NCBI RefSeq assembly: GCF_012911935.1
Contig: NZ_JAAXLA010000007.1
Span: forward strand, 1-64,000
DNA from: Pseudonocardia acidicola
Lineage (GTDB): Bacteria > Actinomycetota > Actinomycetes > Mycobacteriales > Pseudonocardiaceae
Reading direction: 5' to 3'
Length of the DNA: 64,000 nucleotides
Positions 8,694-17,690 of this stretch are shown here, in pieces (position 1 is the first letter of the stretch; every line of letters starts with the position of its first letter). Position numbers and translations under genes: made by a program. Under the pieces are notes generated by a model. It was not told the origin of the DNA, made no database searches, and saw nothing but the letters and a program-made list of their open reading frames with translations.

Positions 8694-9113
8694 TCACCAG
8701 GTCAGGTACGAGATCGCCGCGAGCATCCGGCGGCGTTCGGTCTCATTGCCGCGGATCTTGATCCGGCCGGCGATCGACTCGATGGCAGCCGTGGTCTCGT
8801 CGTAATAGATCCGCTGCATCGTGTCCGAGAGCATCGTGGCGAGGATCCGCGGCCGCTCGGGGAGCCCTTCCTTCACGTGCAGCACCCGGCCCTCGTCGAT
8901 CATCACCGTGAAGTCTTCCTTCACGTCCGGCATGCGGACGACCAGTGGCCAGTCCCGCCACTTCTTGACCGCGGCGACGGTGTCCTTGTTCGGGTTCCAC
9001 TTGTGCATGTAGTACATCTCGAGGATGTCCCGGAGATACTCCTTGGTGACCACCTCCGGCCGTGGGATGTACTCGTAGCGCTGTCCGCCGGCCGCCTTCG
9101 CTTCCTGTGACAT
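8694..9113 (-). CDS. Small SCP2-like (sterol carrier fold) protein
   Basis: The 139-aa protein matches an SCP2-type pattern only in its second half: a long helix (ILATMLSDTMQRIYY) followed by the AGRIKIRGNE turn that resembles the GKIKVxGD motif. The N-terminal half is charged and rich in aromatics (YEYIPRP, MYYMHKWNP). It lies between the second FAD monooxygenase and the molybdenum hydroxylase large subunit in the same orientation, so it may bind a hydrophobic substrate or act as an accessory protein. The fold call is tentative; an orphan accessory family is the alternative. Confidence 0.6.
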   Translation of the reverse strand: MSQEAKAAGGQRYEYIPRPEVVTKEYLRDILEMYYMHKWNPNKDTVAAVKKWRDWPLVVRMPDVKEDFTVMIDEGRVLHVKEGLPERPRILATMLSDTMQRIYYDETTAAIESIAGRIKIRGNETERRRMLAAISYLTW

Positions 9114-9182
9114 TCAGACCCCTACCCTGCTGTGGAATCGATGTGAGTGCACTCTGCCCGGCTCCCTCGCGGCCGCCAAGTG

Positions 9183-10313
9183 TTACGGCGCGCCGACGGG
9201 GACGTGGCGGGCCGCCTTGTTCAGTTGCTTGGCCACCCACGGCACCCGCGTGGCGAACTCGAGCACCTGGCTGCGCCGTGCGGCGAAGCGGTCGGGCCAG
9301 GCGCTGGCCACCCGCCCATAGAGGTCGGTCCACCGCTGGACGTGGTCGGTCAGCGGGCGTTCGGCCCGCTCCCAGCCCCGCAACGCCGTCGGCACGTCGT
9401 GGTGTCGATCCAGGTATGCGGCGAGCGACAACGCGTTCTGGAAGGTGAGGTTGGCACCTTGGCCCAGGTTCGGCGGCTGGGCGTGCGCGGCGTCCCCCAC
9501 CACCGCGGCGCTGCCCCGCGACCAGGCGCGGCAGGTCACCCGCATGGCCCGGTCCCACCGGCCGACCTCGTCGATCCGCTCGAGGATTCCGCCCAGATGT
9601 GGAAAGGATTCAAGCCAGCTCTCCTTGTCCACCGGCACCCGCCGGCCCGCCTCGTCGTCGACGTTGCAGCACAGGCAGACGTAGTTGACCTCGTCGGTGC
9701 ACGGGTCGTAGAGCAGCCGCCGCGACCCGCTCCAGTACTCGGTGATCTCGGTGGCCGGGTCCCCGTCCCGGCGGGGGATGAGCAACCGGGTGTAACCCTC
9801 GTCGAGGTAGTCCACCCGCTGCGTGAGCAGCATCGACTCCCGGACCCGGGAGAACACGCCATCGGCGGCGACCACCAGGTCGGCCTTCCAGACCTTGCCG
9901 TCCTCGTCCTCGAGCTCGCCGCGGGGGTGGCCGCCGACGATGACCGAGGAGGCGACGACGTCGACATCCAGTTCGGTGGCCCGGGCGATCAGGGCGTCGT
10001 ACAGGTCCGCGCGTGGCGGCAGCAGCATCCGGTCGGCCGCGCCGAACACCCGGTGCATGAGCGCTTTGCCCTCCTGGTCGCGGGCGACGAGGGTCTCGAT
10101 CCGCTTGGCCCTGCGGGTGGCCACCTCCTCGACGCCCAGGGCGGCGAGCGAGCGCAGCCCGTTCTCCCACAACCAGATCCCGGCGCCGAACATCCGCAGC
10201 TCAGCGGACCGCTCGTGGATGCGCACCCGCCATCCGCGCTGAGCGAGTGCGATCCCGACGGCCAGACCTCCCAGCCCCGCCCCGGCGATCTCCGCATGCC
10301 TCGCCTTGCTCAC
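9183..10313 (-). CDS. FAD-dependent aromatic-ring monooxygenase, paralog of the first
   Basis: This 376-aa class A flavin monooxygenase has GAGLGG at residues 11-16, the VVAADGVFSRVRES motif and GDAAHAQPPNLGQGAN. It can be aligned with the protein at 133-1260 through most of its length, including MFGAGIWLWENGLRSL and the DHVQRW segment, so the two arose by duplication. The ATG at 10313 gives MSKARHAEIAGAG. It follows the APC permease gene by about 100 bp in the leftward operon. The pair probably acts on related substrates or on successive hydroxylations of a ring first oxidised by the molybdenum enzyme. Confidence 0.88.
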   Translation of the reverse strand: MSKARHAEIAGAGLGGLAVGIALAQRGWRVRIHERSAELRMFGAGIWLWENGLRSLAALGVEEVATRRAKRIETLVARDQEGKALMHRVFGAADRMLLPPRADLYDALIARATELDVDVVASSVIVGGHPRGELEDEDGKVWKADLVVAADGVFSRVRESMLLTQRVDYLDEGYTRLLIPRRDGDPATEITEYWSGSRRLLYDPCTDEVNYVCLCCNVDDEAGRRVPVDKESWLESFPHLGGILERIDEVGRWDRAMRVTCRAWSRGSAAVVGDAAHAQPPNLGQGANLTFQNALSLAAYLDRHHDVPTALRGWERAERPLTDHVQRWTDLYGRVASAWPDRFAARRSQVLEFATRVPWVAKQLNKAARHVPVGAP

Positions 10314-10416
10314 TGCGACGTCCTTTCCCTGGGTCCCTCAGGTGGTGCCGCGGTCGCGGCGGGGAGCCGGCTGCCGGGAGAGGGGCGTCCCGTCAGCCGG
10401 CGTTCGCACCGGCGAC

Positions 10417-11829
10417 CTACAGGCGGGTGGCGTCCGTGCGCTGGCGCAGCACCTGCGCCCGGTAGAAGCCACCGCGCCTGGTGCGGGGCACGACGAACTT
10501 GTCGTACAGCGCGACCACGGCGACCAGGACGAGCCAGCCCGCTGCGGCCTTCCAGTCCAGGCTGAAGATGCCGAACGCGATGAGCCCGGTGTAGATCAAC
10601 AGGAAGATCGCGATCGGCACCCCGTAGCGCACCCGTAGCGGCCGGTCGAGGTCCTTGCGGGCCCGCATGCGCAGGAAGAACAGCGCCATGAGGAAGTACA
10701 GCGTGACCGACCAGGTGGACAGGGCGTGGGAGACGAAGGCCCAGTTCTGCCAGTAGACCCCGATCAGGGCGAACACGGCCAGAACGAGGATCGCCACCCA
10801 TGGCACCGAGCGCGTGGAGTAGCGGCCCAGGGCCCGCGGCAGCGCCCCCTGCTGGGCGTAGAGCGCGACGATCTTGCCCATGGCCATGAAGAACACGCTC
10901 AGCGTCGTGTAGGTGGCGATGAGCATCGTGATCAACGCGAGGTAGAGCCAGGGGCTCTCGGTGTGCTCGCCGAGAATCGACTGAATCGAACCGACCGTCG
11001 GCACGGGCATCAGGACCAGCGCGCTCAGCGGTGCGGCGGACAGGATGGCGAGGGCCAGGGGAAGCTGGCGCGCCCACAGCTGCCAGGCTGCCGAGAGCAG
11101 GCCCACATCCCGGGACTGGGTGAAGTTCCGCCACTCGTCGACCAGCACCTGCTGGACTTCCATGATCCCGGCCATGATCCCGAGCCACAGCCCGGCGACG
11201 ATGAAGACCGTGAGCCAGTTCGTCGGCGTCGGCGACTCCCAGTTGGCCGACCAGAAGCTGTTCCTGGCGACCAGGGTCCAGAGGCCGACCGCGAGCAGGA
11301 TGTCGCCGACGAGGGTGACGACGACCAGCGCGGCCTGCACCTTGCCGGTGATCTGGTGCCCGAGCAGGTTCAACCCCACCACCGGGACGATGACGACGTA
11401 GGGCCAGATGCCCCCCGGCACGCTCGGGAACAGCAACTCGAACAGGCCCTGGGCGACCAGCAGCTCCAGCCACATGAACGCGCCGTACACCGGGGCGTAG
11501 AGGATGAAGTAGGACGTGCCGAGGGAGAACAGCCCGGCTTCCCGGCCGTAGGACTGGATCGACCCCGGCTCGGGAACGGCCGTGATCATCTCACGGTACA
11601 GCCACCACGTCCCGTTGATGACCAGCGCGCCCGCGACGAAGCCGATGATGGTCCACTTGATGCCGTAGGAGCTGGCGATGTAGACGATCCAGGCCCAGCC
11701 CGCGGTGAACAGCATCTCGCCGGTGCCCATTGCGGACACGTCGAACCACGACAGGGGCTTCTCGTCGACGAGATCGAGATCGAGATCGTCGTCGAAGCTG
11801 TCTTCGGGGACTTCCTTGCTCGTTGTCAT
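10417..11829 (-). CDS. APC-superfamily permease
   Basis: About 12 hydrophobic segments are visible in 470 residues after an acidic N-terminal tail with DDDLDLDLVDEKP. The first membrane span contains the APC-like SAMGTGEMLFTAGWAW, and EPGSIQSYGREAG follows a later span. ATG at 11829 (MTTSKEVPEDSF) is chosen because the open frame upstream has no APC sequence. The carrier probably imports the amine, amino acid or N-heterocycle that the cluster degrades, judging by its position between the amidohydrolase and the second monooxygenase. Confidence 0.85.
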   Translation of the reverse strand: MTTSKEVPEDSFDDDLDLDLVDEKPLSWFDVSAMGTGEMLFTAGWAWIVYIASSYGIKWTIIGFVAGALVINGTWWLYREMITAVPEPGSIQSYGREAGLFSLGTSYFILYAPVYGAFMWLELLVAQGLFELLFPSVPGGIWPYVVIVPVVGLNLLGHQITGKVQAALVVVTLVGDILLAVGLWTLVARNSFWSANWESPTPTNWLTVFIVAGLWLGIMAGIMEVQQVLVDEWRNFTQSRDVGLLSAAWQLWARQLPLALAILSAAPLSALVLMPVPTVGSIQSILGEHTESPWLYLALITMLIATYTTLSVFFMAMGKIVALYAQQGALPRALGRYSTRSVPWVAILVLAVFALIGVYWQNWAFVSHALSTWSVTLYFLMALFFLRMRARKDLDRPLRVRYGVPIAIFLLIYTGLIAFGIFSLDWKAAAGWLVLVAVVALYDKFVVPRTRRGGFYRAQVLRQRTDATRL

Positions 11830-11902
11830 GTGATCACCCCGGTGGAGAGGAACGGATCGGAGGTGGACTGCCAACTGCTGAGCCCGACGACGGGTGACGC
11901 CG

Positions 11903-13327
11903 TCAGTCCGTCCGTGCGGAGGCCTCCCGATGCTGGAGGTCCGCCACGAGATCCCTCGCGTCGCTCGCGTCGAGCTCCGGGAGGTCCCCGTTGCCGGGCG
12001 CACCCGACCCGCCGTGCACCAGGTCATAGGTGAGGTCGGTGACCGAGTACGCCTGGCCCCGCTCGTGCGGCCAGTGCCGTGCGAGCGCAGCCTCGTCGAA
12101 CACCACGACGCGGCCGTCCTGGATCACGGTCTCAATGCGTCGCTTGTCCTGCAGGACCCTGATGTCCTTCACCGGGTCGCCGTCGACCACGATGATGTCG
12201 GCGATCATCCCCGGTGCGATCACGCCGATCTCGCCGTCGAGGCCGAGCATGAGGGCCCCGTGCTGGGTGCCCGCCTGGATCGCCTCCAGCGCCGACAGAC
12301 CCGCGTAGTCCATGAGGAGTTCGAGCTCGCGGGCGTGCCACTCGCCGTAAGGGGCGACGGAGAAGCCGGTGTCGGTCCCCAGCACCATGCGCACGCCCGC
12401 TTCGTGCGCGCGGTGCAGGCTGTCGCCGGTCTTGTCGAGCATGCGCTTCATGCCGTCACGCAGCGGGGCCGGCGCTCCGACCCGGGCGCCGTAGTCGGCA
12501 ACGTTGGCCAGCAGCAGCAGTGTCGGCACCAGCGGTCTGCCGGATCGGGCGAGCCGCTCGATCGTCTCGTCACTCATCACGTTGCCGTGCATGATCCAGT
12601 CGATGCCCGCCCGGACGGCGGCGTCGACCTCGGCGGAGCCTCGGGCATGGATCGTGACCTTCTTGCCGAGTTGGTGGGCGAGGTCCGCCACGATCTTCAT
12701 CTCGTCGTCGGTGAAGGCCTGGTAGTCGCCGTAGGGGCTGTCCGCAAGCTTGATGAGGTCGACGCCGTTCTTCACCTGGCGCCGCACCTCGTCCTTCATC
12801 CCGTCGACGGTGTTGGCGAGAATGCCGATGGATCCCTCGGGCACGCCGACCGAATCCGGATACCAGTCGGTAAGGCTGTTGCTGGTGCTGATGTAGCGGC
12901 CGGCGGAGGTCATCCGGGGGCCTTGCACGATCCGGTCCTTGATCGCCTCCCGCAGCCCCACGCCGATGAAGTAGCTGCCACCGGGCTGGGAGATCCCGGT
13001 GACGCCGGCGCGCAGCACCTTCTGCGCGTGGAACGCCGCCTTGAGCGTGCGCAGCTCCGGGCTGGTGTAGAGGTCGATCTCCTCCTCGGTGCGGCTCTCG
13101 CCGTAGGTCATGTGGCAGTGGGCGTCGATGAGCCCGGGCATCACGGTCTTGCCGGTCGCATCGATCCGGGTGAGCGGCTCGCCCCGGGGGACCGCGTCGG
13201 CGGTCGCCTCCGGACCGACCCGGACGATGCGGTTGCCCTCGACCAGGACGGACGTCGAGGCCGACGCCGGTGAGCCCGCACCGTCGACGACGGTGCCGTT
13301 CTCGATGAGCAACCACGATGACGGCAT
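11903..13327 (-). CDS. Metal-dependent amidohydrolase (imidazolonepropionase/prolidase-like)
   Basis: The 474-aa amidohydrolase-superfamily protein has MPGLIDAHCHMTYG (H70, H72), KVTIHARG with a metal-ligand His, a further His in IMHGNV, and LGTDTGF holding the active-site Asp. The N-terminal beta region (IENGTVVDGAG) and the C-terminal IAPGMIADIIVVDGDP are typical of the imidazolonepropionase-like group, which opens cyclic amides or hydrolyses peptide-like bonds. It is the first gene of the leftward catabolic unit, with the STAND regulator upstream. Ring opening of an oxidised heterocycle is a reasonable guess. Confidence 0.88.
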   Translation of the reverse strand: MPSSWLLIENGTVVDGAGSPASASTSVLVEGNRIVRVGPEATADAVPRGEPLTRIDATGKTVMPGLIDAHCHMTYGESRTEEEIDLYTSPELRTLKAAFHAQKVLRAGVTGISQPGGSYFIGVGLREAIKDRIVQGPRMTSAGRYISTSNSLTDWYPDSVGVPEGSIGILANTVDGMKDEVRRQVKNGVDLIKLADSPYGDYQAFTDDEMKIVADLAHQLGKKVTIHARGSAEVDAAVRAGIDWIMHGNVMSDETIERLARSGRPLVPTLLLLANVADYGARVGAPAPLRDGMKRMLDKTGDSLHRAHEAGVRMVLGTDTGFSVAPYGEWHARELELLMDYAGLSALEAIQAGTQHGALMLGLDGEIGVIAPGMIADIIVVDGDPVKDIRVLQDKRRIETVIQDGRVVVFDEAALARHWPHERGQAYSVTDLTYDLVHGGSGAPGNGDLPELDASDARDLVADLQHREASARTD

Positions 13328-13486
13328 GGCGTGCGTCCTCCCGTTCCGCTCGCGCTGGGCACTGGGCGTGCTGCGCGGTGGGTGTCGCTGTGCCGGCGAA
13401 TGGTGGACGTGCGGCGTGAATCACAGCGAAACCGCCGGTTGTCGGCCCCGGGGATGACCCGGCCGGGTCAACGGTGGGGCCGTCGA

Positions 13487-16400
13487 TCAACGGCGGAGGT
13501 CCTGCAGGAGCTGCACGGTCGTCGGAGCGGGTTGCGTCCCGAGCTCGGAGAGGGCGCGCTCGCAGGCCCGGTACGCAGCGATGACACGGTCCTGGTTCCC
13601 CGAAGCATCGGCGATCCGCATCTCCAGTCGCCAGGCCGCCTCGCGGAACGGGTCGGCCCGCAGCACGTCCCGGACCAGGCGCGCCGCCTGCCGGAAGTGC
13701 CCGGTGGCGAAGGCGATCTCGGCCGCGTCGTACCGGGCCTCCTGCACCATCGAGGAGAGATGACGGCGCCGCTCCTCCGCCCACCGGGACTGCACACCGG
13801 GGAGGTACTCGCCCCGGTCGGCGATCTCGAGGGCTCGCAGGAGCATCTGCAGCCGGTCGTGTCCGCGCATGCTCGCCGCCTGCCGCAGCAGGGCGGACAG
13901 CCGCTCCGATTCCGTCGTGACGCGGACGCCGGGGCCCAGACCCACCCTGCCGGCCACGCCGCCGGCGTGCAACACCTCCGGCACCGCCCGCCGCAACCGC
14001 AGCATCGCCTGACGTAGGTAGGAACCGGCGGCGTCGTCGCTGCGTCCTTCGAACAACACCTCGAGCAGCTCCTGGCGGGCCACCTCGTCACGTCCGCTGT
14101 TGGCGAGAAACGCCAGCAGCTCGTAGCTCTTCTTCAGCCGCAGCGCGGCGTCCTCTCCGTTGACCAGCACCGCGGTGCGTCCGAACTCGGTGACGTGCAC
14201 CGTCGCGGCCAGGACGTCACCGAGCTCGACGCCGAGCACCATGAGCGCGCGACCGAGCTCGTGCCAGGGCGAGTCGGCGTGGGGCTCGCTGTCCAGCCGC
14301 CGGGACAGGACGGCCGGGAATTCCGCCAGCGCCTGCAGCAAGGAATGGTTGGAGCCTTGCTGCTCGGCGGCCCACAGCGCGAGATTGGCGGCGTCGTCGG
14401 CGGCCTGCTCCTCCCCCAGCCGCCACCGCGCCTCGGCGAGATACACCGCCGCCGCGCTCAGCCACAGGATGCGCTCGCCGGCCCGCATGCTCGCGACCGC
14501 CGCGGCCAAGCAGTCACGGGCGCGCAGATCCTCTCCGTCCATGAGCAGGGCGCAACCGAGCAATGTGTTCGTGTGCTCACGAATGTTCGCGTACTCGAGG
14601 CCGACGGGGTGGCTCGCCACCTCTTCCAGGACCCGCCGCGCGGCCGCGGCGTCGGTATCGAAACGCAGCAGTAGTTCGGCTTCGGTCAGCAGACTGAGCA
14701 TCCGGAACAACTCCGAACCGCTGGCGACGATGCGCTCGCGTCCGGCGCCGAGCAGCCGCCAGGCGGTGTCCCGCTCACCGAGCTCCGCCATCAGTTTCGG
14801 CCCGATCACCGCCGAGAGCCAGACACCTTGCTCGTGGGTGCCCTCCAGACCCTGGTAGAGCTCGAAGCCCTGCTCGGTGTGCCCGGTGGCGAGCAAGGCC
14901 CCGGCCCGCCACGGATCACCGGCCTTCGCCGCCCACGGCGACGAGGGCGGGTCCGCGAGCAGGCTCAGCCGTCCGAGGTCGTAGTGGGTCCGCATGACCA
15001 GTGCATCGAACGGGCCTCCGGTCAGCGAGCCGGCGGCCGGGCCGAGTGGAGGCGGGACGTCCTCGACGACCCGCATTGCGTAGTGCATGGCGTCCAGCTC
15101 ATCGCCCGGCCGCCCGCTGTTCAGGACCGCGCGGATGTCCGCGACCCGCCCGGTGTGCAGGTAGCACCACGCCATCAAGCCGGCCGCCCGTCCGGAGATC
15201 CCCGCGAGCTCATCGCGCCGACCGGCCGCGGCAAGCTCATCGGCCAGGTTCGCGCCGCGTCCGTAGTCCTCGCGCGCCACCGCCAGCATCAACTCGGCGA
15301 TGACCAGGGTGAGGCGGTCGGCGCTGCGCGCCGATGCGAGTCGCTGTAGCCACCGCTCGGCCAGCGCGAAGTCGGTCCGCTCGATGATGCCGACGATGAT
15401 GCGCTCGACGACCTCCAGTGCGGCGTCCAGCGCTCCGGCACCGAAGAACTCCTCCACCGCCTCCTCGTCGTGCTGCAGCTCGACCAGCAGCCGGGCGTAG
15501 GCGAGGTGTAGCGCGCGCACGTCGGCATCGCTGCGGCGATTCAGCAGTTCGAGCAGGTATTCCCGGAATCGGGGATGGCAGCGCATCGCTCTGCCGTCGC
15601 GGTCCCATGCCACGGGGAGCCGGCGGGCCCGCAGGCAGTGCAGGCGGGTCGCCGCGTCGGGCAGCCCGAGGCTCTCCGCGGCAGCCGGGGTCACCTCTTT
15701 GAGCAATGCGGTGGAGATGAGGAACTCGCGCTCGGCGGGGTCGAGCTGGCCGAGGATCTGGGTGGACAGGTAGCCGTGCAACGGGTCGGCCTCCCCGCCG
15801 ATCCCGATCACATGATCGGCGGAGCGCCACGCCTCGAAGAGGACGCCGGTGACCCAGCCACCGGTCTCCACGATCGCCTCGGCCGGGTCGACGTCAGGCC
15901 GTCCGGACAGCGCCAGCGCATCGGCCGCCTCTTGGACGGTGAAGGCGAGGTCCTCCTCGCCCACTGCGGCGACGTAGGTGAGGAAGGACGCGCCCCCCGC
16001 GGCGTCGAATGGCAGGACGGAGCGGCTGATGATGACCAGCCGCGCGGTCGGTGGCAGGTACCGGGCGAAGGACGCCACCACGGCGAGCGCGTCGGGTTGG
16101 TCGGCGATGCGCTCCGCGTCGTCGAGCACTATGAGCAGGTTGCTGTCGCCCACCGCCTCCGCGAGCAGGCCGGCCACCTCGGCGTGTGGCAGCTGCGCGG
16201 CGAGAGCCGCACTGGCCATTCCCTCCACGCCGCTGACCTGGCGGGCGATCGCGGCCTCCAGGTAGGTGAGGAGGCGACCGGTGACCGCGTCGGTGGCATC
16301 GACACCCAGCCACGACAGTGGACGGCGCAACTGGTGGGCCGCCTGTAGCACCGCGGTCGTCTTGCCGGCACCTGCCGAAGCAAGGACACACACGACCCGA

Positions 16401-16501
16401 TGCTGCTCGATCAACCGGCTCAGCAGCGATTCGATGCGCGGTCGCCGCACCACGGTGCCACCGACCGGCGGAGGGGAGATCTTGAGCTGGATGACCCGCA
16501 T
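13487..16501 (-). CDS. STAND ATPase transcriptional activator with C-terminal SARP-type (BTAD) domain
   Basis: The 1004-aa protein begins with a MalT-like P-loop ATPase: SAGAGKTT at 42-49 and Walker B LLIVLDDAE near 135. A long helical-repeat middle follows. It ends in a winged-helix segment (LKKSYELLAFLANSGRDEV) and a bacterial transcriptional activation domain. In SARP proteins the DNA-binding domain is at the N-terminus, so this order is reversed. ATG at 16501 (MRVIQLKISPPP) follows GGGGGACGTGACC. It sits between the leftward catabolic genes and the divergent hydrolase and probably activates them in response to a ligand sensed by the repeats. Confidence 0.85.
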   Translation of the reverse strand: MRVIQLKISPPPVGGTVVRRPRIESLLSRLIEQHRVVCVLASAGAGKTTAVLQAAHQLRRPLSWLGVDATDAVTGRLLTYLEAAIARQVSGVEGMASAALAAQLPHAEVAGLLAEAVGDSNLLIVLDDAERIADQPDALAVVASFARYLPPTARLVIISRSVLPFDAAGGASFLTYVAAVGEEDLAFTVQEAADALALSGRPDVDPAEAIVETGGWVTGVLFEAWRSADHVIGIGGEADPLHGYLSTQILGQLDPAEREFLISTALLKEVTPAAAESLGLPDAATRLHCLRARRLPVAWDRDGRAMRCHPRFREYLLELLNRRSDADVRALHLAYARLLVELQHDEEAVEEFFGAGALDAALEVVERIIVGIIERTDFALAERWLQRLASARSADRLTLVIAELMLAVAREDYGRGANLADELAAAGRRDELAGISGRAAGLMAWCYLHTGRVADIRAVLNSGRPGDELDAMHYAMRVVEDVPPPLGPAAGSLTGGPFDALVMRTHYDLGRLSLLADPPSSPWAAKAGDPWRAGALLATGHTEQGFELYQGLEGTHEQGVWLSAVIGPKLMAELGERDTAWRLLGAGRERIVASGSELFRMLSLLTEAELLLRFDTDAAAARRVLEEVASHPVGLEYANIREHTNTLLGCALLMDGEDLRARDCLAAAVASMRAGERILWLSAAAVYLAEARWRLGEEQAADDAANLALWAAEQQGSNHSLLQALAEFPAVLSRRLDSEPHADSPWHELGRALMVLGVELGDVLAATVHVTEFGRTAVLVNGEDAALRLKKSYELLAFLANSGRDEVARQELLEVLFEGRSDDAAGSYLRQAMLRLRRAVPEVLHAGGVAGRVGLGPGVRVTTESERLSALLRQAASMRGHDRLQMLLRALEIADRGEYLPGVQSRWAEERRRHLSSMVQEARYDAAEIAFATGHFRQAARLVRDVLRADPFREAAWRLEMRIADASGNQDRVIAAYRACERALSELGTQPAPTTVQLLQDLRR

Positions 16502-16734
16502 CAGGTCACGTCCCCCAGCTCCCCCGGGGCCGGAGCAGATCCCGCATGCAACGGGGACGTCACCCGGGCGCGTCGTCCCCCGACGCACCGCCGGACGGCC
16601 CCGGTGGGCTCGTCGATCGCCGCGCCCGGCAACTCAGGCCTGCCGCTGGAGCACGCTGTCCCGCTGATCCGCCGAGGGGTGGCAGCAGTGGCGGAATGCC
16701 GCCGGTCCCCGATGCGTCGGCGATCAACGGCAGA

Positions 16735-16793
16735 TTGCATGCAACTTAGGGTACAAGGCGGACGCAAGACCCCCGGTTAACGGCGCGCTCACG
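16735..16793 (+). promoter_or_regulatory. Candidate promoter/operator module upstream of the alpha/beta hydrolase
   Basis: The 379-bp gap between the regulator and the hydrolase holds the palindrome TTGCATGCAA (16735-16744), then TTAACG (16777-16782) and CTCACG (16788-16793). The same elements precede the first FAD monooxygenase. The site is divergent and could serve the STAND regulator, the hydrolase or both. Nothing else was recognised in this gap. Confidence 0.45.
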
Positions 16794-16880
16794 TGCTCCT
16801 GGCAGCGTGCGCGTTTCCCGTGGTTCAGCTGCGTAGAGCCAGCCGGACGCGGCTGCCGCTCGACTGATGAGGGAGCCCGA

Positions 16881-17690
16881 ATGCCCACGATCCGCGCCGG
16901 GGACGTCGATGTGTACTACGAGGAGTGCGGGGCCGGCGACCCCATCATCTGGATCCCCGGAACAGGGCTCGCCGGATCGATGTGGCGGACGCATCAGGTC
17001 GCCCACTTCAGCGGGCATTACCGGTGTATCACTGTTGATCTGCGCGGCAGCGGTCAGACCACCGGCGGCGCCCTACCTCCCACCGTCGCGGATCTGGCCA
17101 CCGACGTGGCAGGACTGATGGAGGCCCTGCACCTCGCGCCGGCCCATGTCGTGGGGCTCAGCCTCGGCTCGGCAGTCGCCCAGGAACTGGCGCTGCGCCA
17201 TGCCGACCGGGTCCGGAGCCTCGTGCTGGCTGCCACGTGGTCGTCCACCCGGATCGAGAAGCACATGCAGCGACACTTCGAGTCGCGGCTCTACGCGCTG
17301 GAGAACGGCCCCGTCGACGTCTACGCGCAGTTCGCGTTCTGGATGTCCAGCCCCAGCGTGATCGACGAGGAGCCGGAGTTGCAGGCGGCGGTGGAACTGG
17401 AACTCACCGCTCACATGTCGCGGCGGATGGACGGCACCGCTGCTCACTTTCGTGCCGACCTCGTGCACGACACCGCCGATCGCCTGTCCCAGATCTCGTG
17501 CCCGACGCTGGTCGTCTACGGAGAAGAGGACCGGATCACATTGCCCCGCTACAACGAGCGCGTCGCGGCATCCATCCCCGGGTCGACGATGCGTGCCGTT
17601 CCACGGGCAGGTCATCTGGTCTGGCTGGAGCGACCCGAACTACTCAACAAGCACATCAGCGAGTTTCTCGGGACACAAGCGACACGGTGA
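16881..17690 (+). CDS. Alpha/beta hydrolase (3-oxoadipate enol-lactonase-like fold)
   Basis: The 269-aa protein has a complete hydrolase triad. The nucleophile Ser is in VVGLSLGSAVAQ (near residue 96), the acid Asp in VVYGEEDRIT, and the His in RAGHLVWLERPE. An oxyanion-hole region appears as IWIPGTGLAG. The N-terminus MPTIRAGDVDVYYEE is typical for enol-lactonase or carboxylesterase relatives. It is divergent from the STAND regulator and shares a promoter module with the first monooxygenase, so it may hydrolyse a lactone, ester or amide made in that pathway. Confidence 0.85.
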   Translation: MPTIRAGDVDVYYEECGAGDPIIWIPGTGLAGSMWRTHQVAHFSGHYRCITVDLRGSGQTTGGALPPTVADLATDVAGLMEALHLAPAHVVGLSLGSAVAQELALRHADRVRSLVLAATWSSTRIEKHMQRHFESRLYALENGPVDVYAQFAFWMSSPSVIDEEPELQAAVELELTAHMSRRMDGTAAHFRADLVHDTADRLSQISCPTLVVYGEEDRITLPRYNERVAASIPGSTMRAVPRAGHLVWLERPELLNKHISEFLGTQATR

